23,642 bases of DNA, taken from assembly GCA_937868675.1 (NCBI GenBank), contig CALMNJ010000294.1, positions 1 to 23,642 on the forward strand, given 5' to 3'. The stretch comes from an uncultured Bacteroidota bacterium. Its GTDB lineage: Bacteria; Bacteroidota; Bacteroidia; B-17B0; Aurantibacillaceae. Position numbers and translations under genes: made by a program. The notes under the pieces are model-generated. The model did not search any database. It saw only the letters and a list, made by a program, of their open reading frames with translations, and had not been told where the DNA came from. Within the stretch, counting starts at the first letter, position 1. The number at the start of each line of letters is the position of its first letter. Shown one piece after another: positions 7,711-14,074 of the stretch.

Positions 7711-8496
7711 GTGAAGAACTACCTCTCCATACTGTTTGTTTTTTTGTTACTGAACGTTTCGGGGCAGATACCTGAGCGGCCTGCACCGCTTAAGTTGTAT
7801 AATAATCTTTCGCAGCAGTTTCCCGATTTTCTTTCAGCCAGCAATGCCGCCAGCCTCGAAGAAAAGCTGGAAGTGTTCAGCAACGAAACATCGAACCAGA
7901 TTTGTGTGGTGATTGTGGATACCCTTAATGGTCTGGAGCCTTTTGAATTTGCAACGGGCATATTAAACCAATGGGGTGTTGGACAAAAGGACAAAAACAA
8001 TGGTGTTGTGGTTCTGGTAAAGCCTACGCCAAAACGAAAACTGTTTATATCCGTAGGGTATGGGCTTGAGGGTGCTATACCGGATCTTGCAACCAAACAT
8101 ATACGAGAGGAAATAATGAATCCTGCATTGAAGCGCGGAAGTTATTCTGAAGCGCTGAATAATGGTATAGATGAATTGATGCGCCTGGCAAAAGGAGAGA
8201 TCAATGCGGAGAGTTATAAAAGACGTAGCAGAGGGTATTCTCAAAACACATTAAATACCTGGGCTATTATTATTTTTATTATCATCTTCATCTTATACCG
8301 CATTTTCAGAGGCGGGGGTGGCAGAGGGCACACGTTTGGCCGCAGTGGCACTACTTACTGGGGCGGTGGCTGGGGTGGTGGCTGGGGCGGCGGAAGCTCG
8401 GGCGGATCGTGGGGCGGTGGCTCCTCGTCGGGTGGCGGCTGGGGTGGCTTTGGTGGCGGCAGCGGCGGCGGTGGCGGTTCGGGTGGCGACTGGTAG
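7711..8496 (+). CDS. YgcG-like TPM domain membrane protein with Gly/Trp-rich tail
   Basis: Envelope protein of 261 residues. A signal peptide (MKNYLSILFVFLLLNVSGQ) starts at a GTG codon directly abutting the previous stop; no ATG lies close enough to be a better start. The exported TPM domain (about residues 40-165) contains NQICVVIVDTLNGLEPFEFA, WGVGQKDKNNGVVVLVKPT and KRKLFISVGYGLEGAIPD, all typical. A single transmembrane helix (about 187-204, rich in Ile and Phe) is followed by a tail of repeated Gly-Gly-Gly-Trp and Gly-Ser units, common in this family and possibly flexible or self-associating. In topology, the TPM domain faces the periplasm and the tail the cytoplasm. It ends 4 bp from the convergent AcpH-like gene, with no terminator between them. 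Confidence 0.92.
   Translation: MKNYLSILFVFLLLNVSGQIPERPAPLKLYNNLSQQFPDFLSASNAASLEEKLEVFSNETSNQICVVIVDTLNGLEPFEFATGILNQWGVGQKDKNNGVVVLVKPTPKRKLFISVGYGLEGAIPDLATKHIREEIMNPALKRGSYSEALNNGIDELMRLAKGEINAESYKRRSRGYSQNTLNTWAIIIFIIIFILYRIFRGGGGRGHTFGRSGTTYWGGGWGGGWGGGSSGGSWGGGSSSGGGWGGFGGGSGGGGGSGGDW
8313..8493 (+). repeat. Low-complexity GGC/TGG-rich coding repeat
   Basis: An imperfect run of Gly, Trp and Ser codons forms the cytoplasmic tail of the TPM protein. The DNA looks repetitive but no unit is exactly conserved over more than two or three copies, so this is protein-level low complexity rather than a mobile or CRISPR repeat. Confidence 0.7.
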
Positions 8497-8500
8497 ATAC

Positions 8501-9073
8501 CTATCTGGGGTTAAATTCTTTCTGCGCATCTCTAAAAAATTCGAAAAATATACCGCTTATCTCTTCTTCATTTTTGGTAAACAATAACAACGACTCATCC
8601 AGCCGAACATTGTGTTTTATCCGGTGCGAAAGGTGATAAAGCACTTTTTGAATGCCATCTCGGTTTGCATAGGAGCTATAAATATTATTGCTGAGCACAT
8701 AATCCAGAAAGCGATTGCTGCCTTCGGGTAGTAAATGGCGGTTTGCCTCATAGGTTTTGTAAACTCCGGCCGCAAACGTATTTAATTGCAGAGGATGAAA
8801 CTGCCCGAAATTTTTAGCCAGCAAATGATCAAAGTAAATGTCCACCAGAATACCACTGTGTTTTTCGAAGCCCTCATAAAAAAAACGTTTTGTTTTTTTG
8901 AAACCGGCGTGCGAATCGGTAAATGCATCAATGTTGCGATGGAGGTAAACACCCTGCACCACGCCGGGCGGAAATTGCGCGAGTTGATTACCGCGTATAT
9001 GATCGGCGATAAAGTTCCCGATCAGGAGTTCGGCATTATCACCCGATAGCAGTGCGTGCGCCAGATAATTCAT
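8501..9073 (-). CDS. acpH: ACP phosphodiesterase, AcpH-like (DUF479)
   Basis: Cytoplasmic metal-dependent hydrolase predicted to remove 4'-phosphopantetheine from holo-acyl carrier protein; related to HD-domain enzymes. The 190 residues match E. coli AcpH in length. Seen: MNYLAHALLSGD at the N-terminus, GNFIADHIRGNQ (about residues 19-30), FPPGVVQGVYLHRNIDAFTD (34-53) with the conserved His-Arg-x-Ile-Asp, and ILVDIYFDHLLAKNF (about 75-89) with the Asp-x-x-x-Asp-His metal site. The C-terminal half is helical. It is transcribed alone, convergent with the TPM operon and divergent from tRNA-Pro. Bacterial homologues are often annotated by similarity only, so turnover of ACP is a family inference. 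Confidence 0.88.
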   Translation of the reverse strand: MNYLAHALLSGDNAELLIGNFIADHIRGNQLAQFPPGVVQGVYLHRNIDAFTDSHAGFKKTKRFFYEGFEKHSGILVDIYFDHLLAKNFGQFHPLQLNTFAAGVYKTYEANRHLLPEGSNRFLDYVLSNNIYSSYANRDGIQKVLYHLSHRIKHNVRLDESLLLFTKNEEEISGIFFEFFRDAQKEFNPR

Positions 9074-9077
9074 GATT

Positions 9078-9085
9078 CAAAATTA
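9078..9085 (-). promoter_or_regulatory. Putative -7 element of the acpH-like gene
   Basis: The minus strand reads TAATTTTG, a full match to TAnnTTTG, only 4 bp before the ATG at 9073. Transcription from it would give an essentially leaderless mRNA. No convincing -33 TTTG is visible, so the call is tentative. Confidence 0.33.
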
Positions 9086-9147
9086 CGTTGCGCCGGCCGG
9101 CAATCCGCACTAATTGAAAAAGAAATGGGGGGAAATATAAAAAATTG

Positions 9148-9155
9148 TATTTTTG
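9148..9155 (+). promoter_or_regulatory. Putative -7 promoter element of tRNA-Pro
   Basis: TATTTTTG matches the Bacteroidota -7 consensus exactly and lies 14 bp before the first base of the tRNA. The -33 region is A/G-rich and lacks a clear TTTG at the expected distance. Confidence 0.5.
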
Positions 9156-9169
9156 CTGCCTTAAAAGTC

Positions 9170-9242
9170 CGGGCTGTAGCACAGTTGGTAGTGTACCAGT
9201 ATGGGGTGCTGGGGGTCGCGTGTTCGAGTCACGTCAGCCCGA
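9170..9242 (+). tRNA. tRNA-Pro (anticodon GGG)
   Basis: The 73-base sequence folds into a full cloverleaf. The acceptor stem CGGGCTG (9170-9176) pairs perfectly with CAGCCCG (9235-9241), and the discriminator is A at 9242. The D stem is GCAC/GTGT, with GTTGG in the loop. The anticodon stem CCAGT/GCTGG (9196-9200 / 9208-9212) carries loop ATGGGGT, with anticodon GGG at 9203-9205. The T stem is GCGTG/CACGT with loop TTCGAGT. The variable loop is five bases and the 3' CCA is not encoded. C1-G72 with A73 are the known bacterial tRNA-Pro identity elements, which supports the assignment. It decodes CCC and CCU. A strong terminator follows. Confidence 0.95.
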
Positions 9243-9254
9243 CTAAAACAAATG

Positions 9255-9292
9255 AATCCTTTCGCTAAAACGCGGAAGGATTTTTTTGTTTT
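9255..9292 (+). terminator. Rho-independent terminator after tRNA-Pro
   Basis: An 11-bp stem (AATCCTTTCGC at 9255-9265 with GCGGAAGGATT at 9272-9282, one T-G wobble) closes a 6-base loop and is followed at once by a run of T interrupted by one G (9283-9292). Confidence 0.9.
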
Positions 9293-9608
9293 GTGCCCTG
9301 AAGCTAATTCATTTGAGCACCCCCTTTCGCGCAAGTTCGTTCAAATGCCCATAGGGTATTTGCCGTGGGCCGGGCTGCTAAAGGCCTGCACACATTCTCG
9401 CTCATCAAGCCAATGGCTTGCTGCCGTGCTTCGCTCGGGCATTTTGTAGCGCAAAAGAGGCTGCTGCTACAAAAGAGCTAAACCCTTCGCATCCCTGGCG
9501 CAAAATCCGGTAAATCAATAACAGTTTATTTTTAAGATGGAGTTTTCGGGTACAAACAGGTGGCTGAAAAATAATCGGATCAAACGCAGGATGATGGGTG
9601 GCCGCGCC
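9293..9608. other. Gene-free, hairpin-rich intergenic stretch
   Basis: No credible gene: the frames that stay open here show no start with family resemblance and one runs through the tRNA. Seen are several short inverted repeats. CATTTGA and TCAAATG lie at 9310-9316 and 9341-9347. A 9-bp stem with a 3-base loop (one G-T pair) occupies 9342-9362. CAAGCC / GGCTTG pair around AAT near 9410. TTTTGTAGC and GCTACAAAA lie at 9442-9450 and 9466-9474. Function is unknown; it may be remains of older repeats. Confidence 0.6.
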
Positions 9609-9704
9609 AGGGATTGTAGCGTAAAGCCCGTATCACGCGGCAGCGTGAGAGGACTTGCAGCGGAAAGCCCGGCCACGCCCTGCTAAGAACATAAGATGGC
9701 GTGG
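9609..9704 (+). repeat. Structured intergenic repeat, copy 1
   Basis: First half-unit GGGATTGYAGCGKAAAGCCC (within 9609-9630), a 20-bp spacer holding hairpin TCACGC-GGCA-GCGTGA (9633-9648), second half-unit GGACTTGCAGCGGAAAGCC (9651-9669), then an inverted repeat CCACGCC / GGCGTGG (9673-9679 and 9698-9704). The two halves are near direct repeats of each other. Copy 2 lies at 13891-14016 on the other strand with the same order of parts. The element sits between the tRNA terminator and the 3' end of the ald-like gene, outside any coding region. Confidence 0.8.
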
Positions 9705-9730
9705 GGCGCCCAAAAAAAATGATACATGGA

Positions 9731-10948
9731 TCAGATTGCCGCCATCAAGAGGTTGATGTCTTTAAACGGAAGTTTGAAAGCCTCGCTCAAAAACTGGTTG
9801 GTAAGGATGCCATTATATATATACACGCCATTGCGTAGTCCGGCATCCTTGCGCACGATGCTGTCGAAGCCACCCTCGTCGCCCATGTGAAGCACTATTT
9901 GCGAAAAAATGTTGCTGAGCGCGTATGAAGCGGTGCGCGCAACACGGCTATTGATATTAGGTACGCAGTAATGAATTACACCATGTTTCCGGAAGGTTGG
10001 GTTGGTGTGATTGGTAACCTCTGAGGTTTCGAAAACACCGCCCTGATCTATGCTAACATCAATAATGACCGAACCGGTTTTCATTTCAGCAACCATTTCT
10101 TCGGTAACAATGCAGGGTGTGTGCCGGCCTGTGGCTCGAGTGGCGCCAATGGCCACATCGGCCGTTTTAAGATGTTTTTCAAGCACTTTAGGCACGATGA
10201 CAGAAGTAAACACGCGGCTGCCGAGCTGGCTTTGCATGCGGCGCAACTTGGTGGTTGAATTATCGAATACCTTCACCGTGGCGCCAAGGCCCAGGGCTGC
10301 GCGCGCGGCAAATTCGCCCACTGTACCAGCGCCAATAATTACCACTTCGGTAGGTGATATACCGCTGATGCCTCCCAGAATAAGACCCACGCCACCATTT
10401 ACGTTGCTCAGCAATTCGGCGGCCATGGAGATGCTGGCCCCGCCTGCAATTTCGCCCATGGCCCGAATAATGGGAAAAATACCCGCCTCGTCAATAATCA
10501 AATCAAAGGCCACGCAGTTGAGTTTTTTTGAAATGAGCTTCCGCAGAAAATCCTGTGGCTGCACACTAAGCTGCAACGCGCTGAATAATGTTTGTTTAGG
10601 CTGCATCATTTCCACCTCCTCAAAGGTGGGGGGCGCAATTTTAAAAATGGTATCGGCTTTGTAAATGTCCTGGGGCGTGTAGGCTATCTCGGCACCTGCC
10701 TCGCTGTAATCTTTATCTTCAAAGTTGGCGGCCTTTCCCGCGCCGGCTTCCACAACAATACGATGCCCATTGTTTACAAGCAGTGCCACGGCATCGGGCA
10801 CCAGCGGGACTCGGTTTTCCTGAAACGCAATTTCTTTGGGAATGCCAATGTATAGTTTGCCTTTTTTGCGGGCCACTTCAAGCATTTCCTCCTGAGGAGC
10901 AAAACCGCCCTGGGTAAGCGAGTAGAGTACGTCTTTAGTCATTACCAT
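9731..10948 (-). CDS. ald: Alanine dehydrogenase-like NAD-dependent enzyme
   Basis: Cytosolic oxidoreductase of the alanine dehydrogenase / PntA N-terminal family, expected to interconvert alanine and pyruvate with NAD. Seen: YIGIPKEIAFQENRVPLVPD with the conserved substrate Arg, VVEAGAGKAANFEDKDY, a Lys in ADTIFKIAPP, MGEIAGGASISMAAELL, and the NAD-binding fold VVIIGAGTVGEFAARAALGLGATVKVFD. The position normally held by the catalytic His of alanine dehydrogenases (FxYLHLA) is here FSALQLS, with Gln. I chose the ATG at 10948, giving 405 residues, the usual length; an upstream start at 11008 would overlap the preceding gene by 50 bp and add an unrelated N-terminus. The ATG at 10942 is an alternative. 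It is third in the fabD transcription unit, 10 bp after the beta-barrel gene. Confidence 0.85.
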   Translation of the reverse strand: MVMTKDVLYSLTQGGFAPQEEMLEVARKKGKLYIGIPKEIAFQENRVPLVPDAVALLVNNGHRIVVEAGAGKAANFEDKDYSEAGAEIAYTPQDIYKADTIFKIAPPTFEEVEMMQPKQTLFSALQLSVQPQDFLRKLISKKLNCVAFDLIIDEAGIFPIIRAMGEIAGGASISMAAELLSNVNGGVGLILGGISGISPTEVVIIGAGTVGEFAARAALGLGATVKVFDNSTTKLRRMQSQLGSRVFTSVIVPKVLEKHLKTADVAIGATRATGRHTPCIVTEEMVAEMKTGSVIIDVSIDQGGVFETSEVTNHTNPTFRKHGVIHYCVPNINSRVARTASYALSNIFSQIVLHMGDEGGFDSIVRKDAGLRNGVYIYNGILTNQFLSEAFKLPFKDINLLMAAI

Positions 10949-10958
10949 AGTTTTTGTT

Positions 10959-11684
10959 TTAGTATGCCGGGCCTTTGTAAACAGGGGCGTTGCAATCGTC
11001 AATGGCACGTTTGCGCGGACGCATTACTATGCCCACTCTTAGTTCAAAGGTACGGCTGCGTACCTTTGTGTTTGAATTGTAAGTGTGCGGAATAATGTCA
11101 GGATTCCAGTGGTACTCGGCAAAGGCGCTGTATTTTTTAAAGAGCGGAAACTCATAACCCACGCCGATATCGCCACTAAACCAAATGGTAGGGAAGGCAT
11201 TGATTACATCCTGATAAGCGCCGGCCGAACGCTTGAAAAGGTATTCAAGGCGCACACCAGGCATCCAATACCCTTTGGCAATGCCCAGGGGGTAAAAGAA
11301 TTTCAGATAATTGTTCCATTGAATATAGGTGAGTTTAGTGGCAACATAGCTACCGGTTCGCTCGCCGGTATAAGGATTTGCAAGGCCCATTTCGTAGGCT
11401 CCGCTGTGCGTGTATTCCAGTTCGGTTTGCCAGTTGGTGCTGCCCCTGCCGCCAAATTCAACAAAGGCACCAGCCCCCCAATTGAAATACTCTTTTGAGA
11501 TGTGAGTTTGTGGATAAAAATCAGTGTATTTGTAGGTAGTGTCCTTATTGGGCGTGTCGTTGTTTTTGTAGAAGTGAGCCGATTGGGTAATTGCTCCAAA
11601 AATACCAACGCCCTTAAATTTTATTTGCGCCGGCAACAAGCAATAACTTAACAAAAAACAAAATGTGAGTGTAATTTTTCTCAT
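10959..11684 (-). CDS. Outer-membrane beta-barrel protein, uncharacterised
   Basis: A 241-residue exported protein that I cannot assign to a named family. A signal peptide (MRKITLTFCFLLSYCLLPAQ) precedes alternating hydrophobic/polar stretches with many Tyr, Trp and Phe, such as GAGAFVEFGGRG, NWQTELEYTHSG, KLTYIQWNNYLKFFYPLG and GDIGVGYEFPLFKKYSAFAEYHW. This is the pattern of a small beta-barrel of about eight to ten strands, like PorT-family proteins of this phylum. The last segment, RTFELRVGIVMRPRKR, fits a final strand, but an unusual tail of about 20 residues (DDCNAPVYKGPAY) follows it. The ATG overlaps the fabD stop by 4 bp, so the gene is translationally coupled to fatty-acid synthesis. 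Its role in that setting is unknown. Confidence 0.75.
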   Translation of the reverse strand: MRKITLTFCFLLSYCLLPAQIKFKGVGIFGAITQSAHFYKNNDTPNKDTTYKYTDFYPQTHISKEYFNWGAGAFVEFGGRGSTNWQTELEYTHSGAYEMGLANPYTGERTGSYVATKLTYIQWNNYLKFFYPLGIAKGYWMPGVRLEYLFKRSAGAYQDVINAFPTIWFSGDIGVGYEFPLFKKYSAFAEYHWNPDIIPHTYNSNTKVRSRTFELRVGIVMRPRKRAIDDCNAPVYKGPAY

Positions 11685-12568
11685 GCGCTAACAGCTTCAG
11701 CGGCCGAACTGATTTTTTTCACAAGGCCTTGTAATACTTTTCCGGGACCTACTTCAATAAAATGTGTGGCGCCGTCGGCTACCATTTGCTGCACGCTTTG
11801 TGTCCATTTTACAGGAGCCGTAAGTTGCGCTACCAGATTTTTGCGGATATCATCCGGATTTGAAACCGCACAAGCGTTGACATTTTGGTAAACCGGACAA
11901 ATGGGATTTGAGAAATGGGTAGCGTTGATCGCAGCCTCCAGCTCAACCCGTGCAGGCTCCATAAGCGGGGAATGGAAAGCTCCGCCCACAGGCAATACCA
12001 GAGCGCGTTTGGCCCCTGCCGCTTTCAGTTTTTCGCAGGCAATGTTTATGCCTTCCATGCTTCCCGAAATAACAAGCTGGCCCGGGCAGTTGTAATTGGC
12101 GGCAACAACGGTGTGGCCTGCCGAGGATATTTCTGCGCAGATGCTTTCCACTACTTTATCGTCAAGATTCAGGATGGCAGCCATGGTACTTGGATTAAGT
12201 TCGCAGGCTTTCTGCATGGCCTGTGCACGCTGATAAACGAGTTTTAGTGCGTCTTCAAACGAAAGTGTCTGATTCGCAACAAGGGCCGAGAATTCGCCCA
12301 GCGAATGGCCGGCCACCATATAGGGCCTGAAGGTTTCGCCAATGGTTGAGGCCATAATTACCGAATGCAGAAAAATAGCAGGTTGCGTAATGCGTGTTTG
12401 CTTCAGCTCCTCTTCGGTGCCGCCAAACATGGTGTCGCTGATGCGGAAGCCAAGAATTTCGTTTGCCCTTTCAAACAATTGACGGGCATTCTGGTTGTTT
12501 TCGAATAAATCTTTTCCCATTCCGGGAAATTGTGAGCCTTGTCCCGGAAAAACGTACGCTTTTTTCAT
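11681..12568 (-). CDS. fabD: Malonyl-CoA:ACP transacylase
   Basis: Cytosolic enzyme that moves malonyl from CoA to acyl carrier protein to supply fatty-acid elongation. The 295 residues are of normal length. Seen: N-terminal AYVFPGQGSQFPGMG (residues 4-18), the nucleophile Ser89 in GHSLGEFSAL, the substrate Arg114 in VYQRAQAMQKA, and the catalytic His199 in GGAFHSPLMEPA, all at the positions expected from E. coli FabD. It is the first gene of a three-gene unit with the beta-barrel protein (4-bp ATGA overlap) and the alanine-dehydrogenase-like gene, and has a good promoter 25-55 bp upstream. Confidence 0.97.
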   Translation of the reverse strand: MKKAYVFPGQGSQFPGMGKDLFENNQNARQLFERANEILGFRISDTMFGGTEEELKQTRITQPAIFLHSVIMASTIGETFRPYMVAGHSLGEFSALVANQTLSFEDALKLVYQRAQAMQKACELNPSTMAAILNLDDKVVESICAEISSAGHTVVAANYNCPGQLVISGSMEGINIACEKLKAAGAKRALVLPVGGAFHSPLMEPARVELEAAINATHFSNPICPVYQNVNACAVSNPDDIRKNLVAQLTAPVKWTQSVQQMVADGATHFIEVGPGKVLQGLVKKISSAAEAVSA

Positions 12569-12592
12569 GATTGCAAGCTGATGTTAGAACGG

Positions 12593-12623
12593 TAAATTTA
12601 ATAGAATATAGCAGATTAACAAA
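12593..12623 (-). promoter_or_regulatory. Putative promoter of fabD
   Basis: On the minus strand, TTTG (12620-12623 as CAAA on plus), a 19-bp spacer, then TAAATTTA (12593-12600). This fits the TTTG-N19-TAnnTTTG pattern with one mismatch at the last base. The predicted transcript start lies about 20 bp before the fabD ATG at 12568. Confidence 0.55.
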
Positions 12624-12666
12624 CCTGAAGATTGAGTTAAAAATTAACCGCGAAGCCTTGAAAAGA

Positions 12667-13770
12667 TTAGTTGAAAACAGGTTTTTTGCGATCAATAAAA
12701 CCGCCGCCAACCAGGTCGTCGCCCTCATAAATAACGGCGCTTTGCCCCGGCGCTACGCCATTTACGGGGGCGTGAAAAATCACATCAAGCTTATTGTCAA
12801 TGGTGTTGATTGTGGCCAGCGTTCCGGCATCTTTGTAACGAATTTTGGTAAGGCCGCTAAAGTCTTCAGGCAGGCTTTGATATTTAATCAAATTAAAATC
12901 GCGCACCTGTAAATGATTCTCGGCCAGATCGTCCTTATCGCCCAGCACCACGGTGTTGGTTTCGGGAATAATTTCTTTTACAAACACCGGTGCGCCCAGG
13001 GCAATATCAAGCCCTTTGCGCTGCCCGATTGTGTAAAACGGATATCCCCGGTGTGTGCCAACCTTCCTGCCTTTAAATAAATAGTCACCACCTTCCACGC
13101 GGGCTTCCAGTTCGGGCATACGATGCTTTAAAAAGGCACGGTAATCATTGTCGGGCACAAAACAAATATCGTAACTCTCGCTTTTATTGGCCAGGTCGTA
13201 AAAGCCGGCATCCTTGGCCATCTGGCGAATCTCTGTTTTCTTAAAACCGCCCAGCGGAAACATGGTGCGGTTCAGGCTTTCCTGACTGAGTCCCCACAAC
13301 ACATACGTCTGGTCTTTCGTTGCATCCACGCCTTTATACACCACGCGTCTTCCGTTTTCGGTGCGCAGTTGGGCGTAATGACCCGTGGCTATAAACTCGC
13401 AGTCCAGCATATCGGCGCGTTTCAGCAGCGCATCCCATTTAATATGGGTGTTGCACAACACACAGGGGTTTGGCGTGCGTCCGGCAAGGTATTCTTCTAC
13501 AAAATTATTGATGATGAATTCGCCAAACTCACCACGAATATCCAGGATGTAGTGAGGAAAGCCGAAACTCACAGCCATGCTGCGGGCGTCGTTAATACTG
13601 TCGAGGCTGCAGCAGCCGGTTTCGCGCTTGGAGGAGCCCGAACTTTCGTAGTCCCAGGTTTTCATGGTAATGCCAATAACCTCGTAGCCCTGCTCATGCA
13701 GCATCATGGCGGTAACACTGCTGTCAATACCACCGCTCATTGCCACTAAAACTCTGCCTTTGCTGCTCAT
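12667..13770 (-). CDS. mnmA: tRNA-specific 2-thiouridylase
   Basis: Cytosolic enzyme that installs the 2-thio group on the wobble uridine (U34) of tRNA-Lys, Glu and Gln, using ATP and a persulfide. The product has 367 residues, the normal length. Seen: the PP-loop SGGIDSS (residues 12-18) for uridine adenylation, Cys103 in NPCVLCN and Cys203 in YDICFVPDNDY as the catalytic cysteine pair, a GHYAQ segment (130-134), DQTYVLWGLSQ (153-163), and a C-terminal beta-barrel with TIGQRKGLDIALG. It stands alone behind its own promoter element, about 99 bp from fabD, in the same orientation. Confidence 0.97.
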   Translation of the reverse strand: MSSKGRVLVAMSGGIDSSVTAMMLHEQGYEVIGITMKTWDYESSGSSKRETGCCSLDSINDARSMAVSFGFPHYILDIRGEFGEFIINNFVEEYLAGRTPNPCVLCNTHIKWDALLKRADMLDCEFIATGHYAQLRTENGRRVVYKGVDATKDQTYVLWGLSQESLNRTMFPLGGFKKTEIRQMAKDAGFYDLANKSESYDICFVPDNDYRAFLKHRMPELEARVEGGDYLFKGRKVGTHRGYPFYTIGQRKGLDIALGAPVFVKEIIPETNTVVLGDKDDLAENHLQVRDFNLIKYQSLPEDFSGLTKIRYKDAGTLATINTIDNKLDVIFHAPVNGVAPGQSAVIYEGDDLVGGGFIDRKKPVFN

Positions 13771-13786
13771 TAAAAAAATATCTCCG

Positions 13787-13794
13787 CAAAGTTA
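13787..13794 (-). promoter_or_regulatory. Putative -7 promoter element of mnmA
   Basis: The minus strand reads TAACTTTG, an exact TAnnTTTG match, 16 bp upstream of the mnmA ATG. Only a weak TTTA lies at a possible -33 position (23-bp spacer). Confidence 0.45.
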
Positions 13795-13890
13795 AGAATA
13801 AAGATTCCGATATACGTTAAAAGCCGGGCGAAGCCCTGTTTTTAATAATTTTTAAATGAGGTCTTTTTGGTTTTGATGAGTTGGGCGTGT

Positions 13891-14016
13891 CCCCTCGAAG
13901 CGATACTTTATTTATTTCAATGCGGCTTTCGCTTCGCGGGGGCAGGCTTTCCGCTGCAAGTCCTCATTCCGCCCGCTCAAGCCGGGCTTCATTCCGGGCT
14001 TTCCGCTGCAATCCCT
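13891..14016 (-). repeat. Structured intergenic repeat, copy 2
   Basis: Reading the minus strand: first half-unit (13995-14016) differs from copy 1 at two of 22 positions; a 31-bp spacer holds hairpin GCCCG / CGGGC (13983-13987 and 13971-13975); the second half-unit GGACTTGCAGCGGAAAGCC (13945-13963) is identical to copy 1. A 13-bp inverted repeat with one mismatch follows (arms 13929-13941 and 13891-13903, 25-bp loop). Flanking sequences of the two copies are unrelated. It lies in the 304-bp gap between the MORN protein and mnmA. The rest of that gap (13795-13890, 14017-14074) holds only a weak hairpin near 13826-13836. Confidence 0.8.
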
Positions 14017-14074
14017 CACGCAAAACGGCCTACATCCTGATCGTCATTGTTTTGTATTTCCGAAAAATAGAAGG

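Noticed and set aside
8293..8529. Minus-strand frame rich in Ala and Thr, antisense to the Gly-rich tail
   Set aside because: It is a mirror of GGC-rich codons on the plus strand and resembles no protein family.
9201..9449. Open frame beginning inside tRNA-Pro
   Set aside because: It runs through the tRNA and its terminator and has no family resemblance.
10050..10664. Plus-strand frame of 204 codons inside the ald-like gene
   Set aside because: Entirely antisense to a gene with clear family motifs; its translation shows no domain or signal.
10949..11008. N-terminal extension of the ald-like protein
   Set aside because: It lies mostly inside the preceding gene and does not look like the family's N-terminus.
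13818..13841. Terminator-like hairpin GGGC-GAA-GCCC flanked by A and T runs
   Set aside because: The stem has only 4 bp, and on the plus strand there is no gene to terminate; it could only matter weakly for read-through from the MORN gene.
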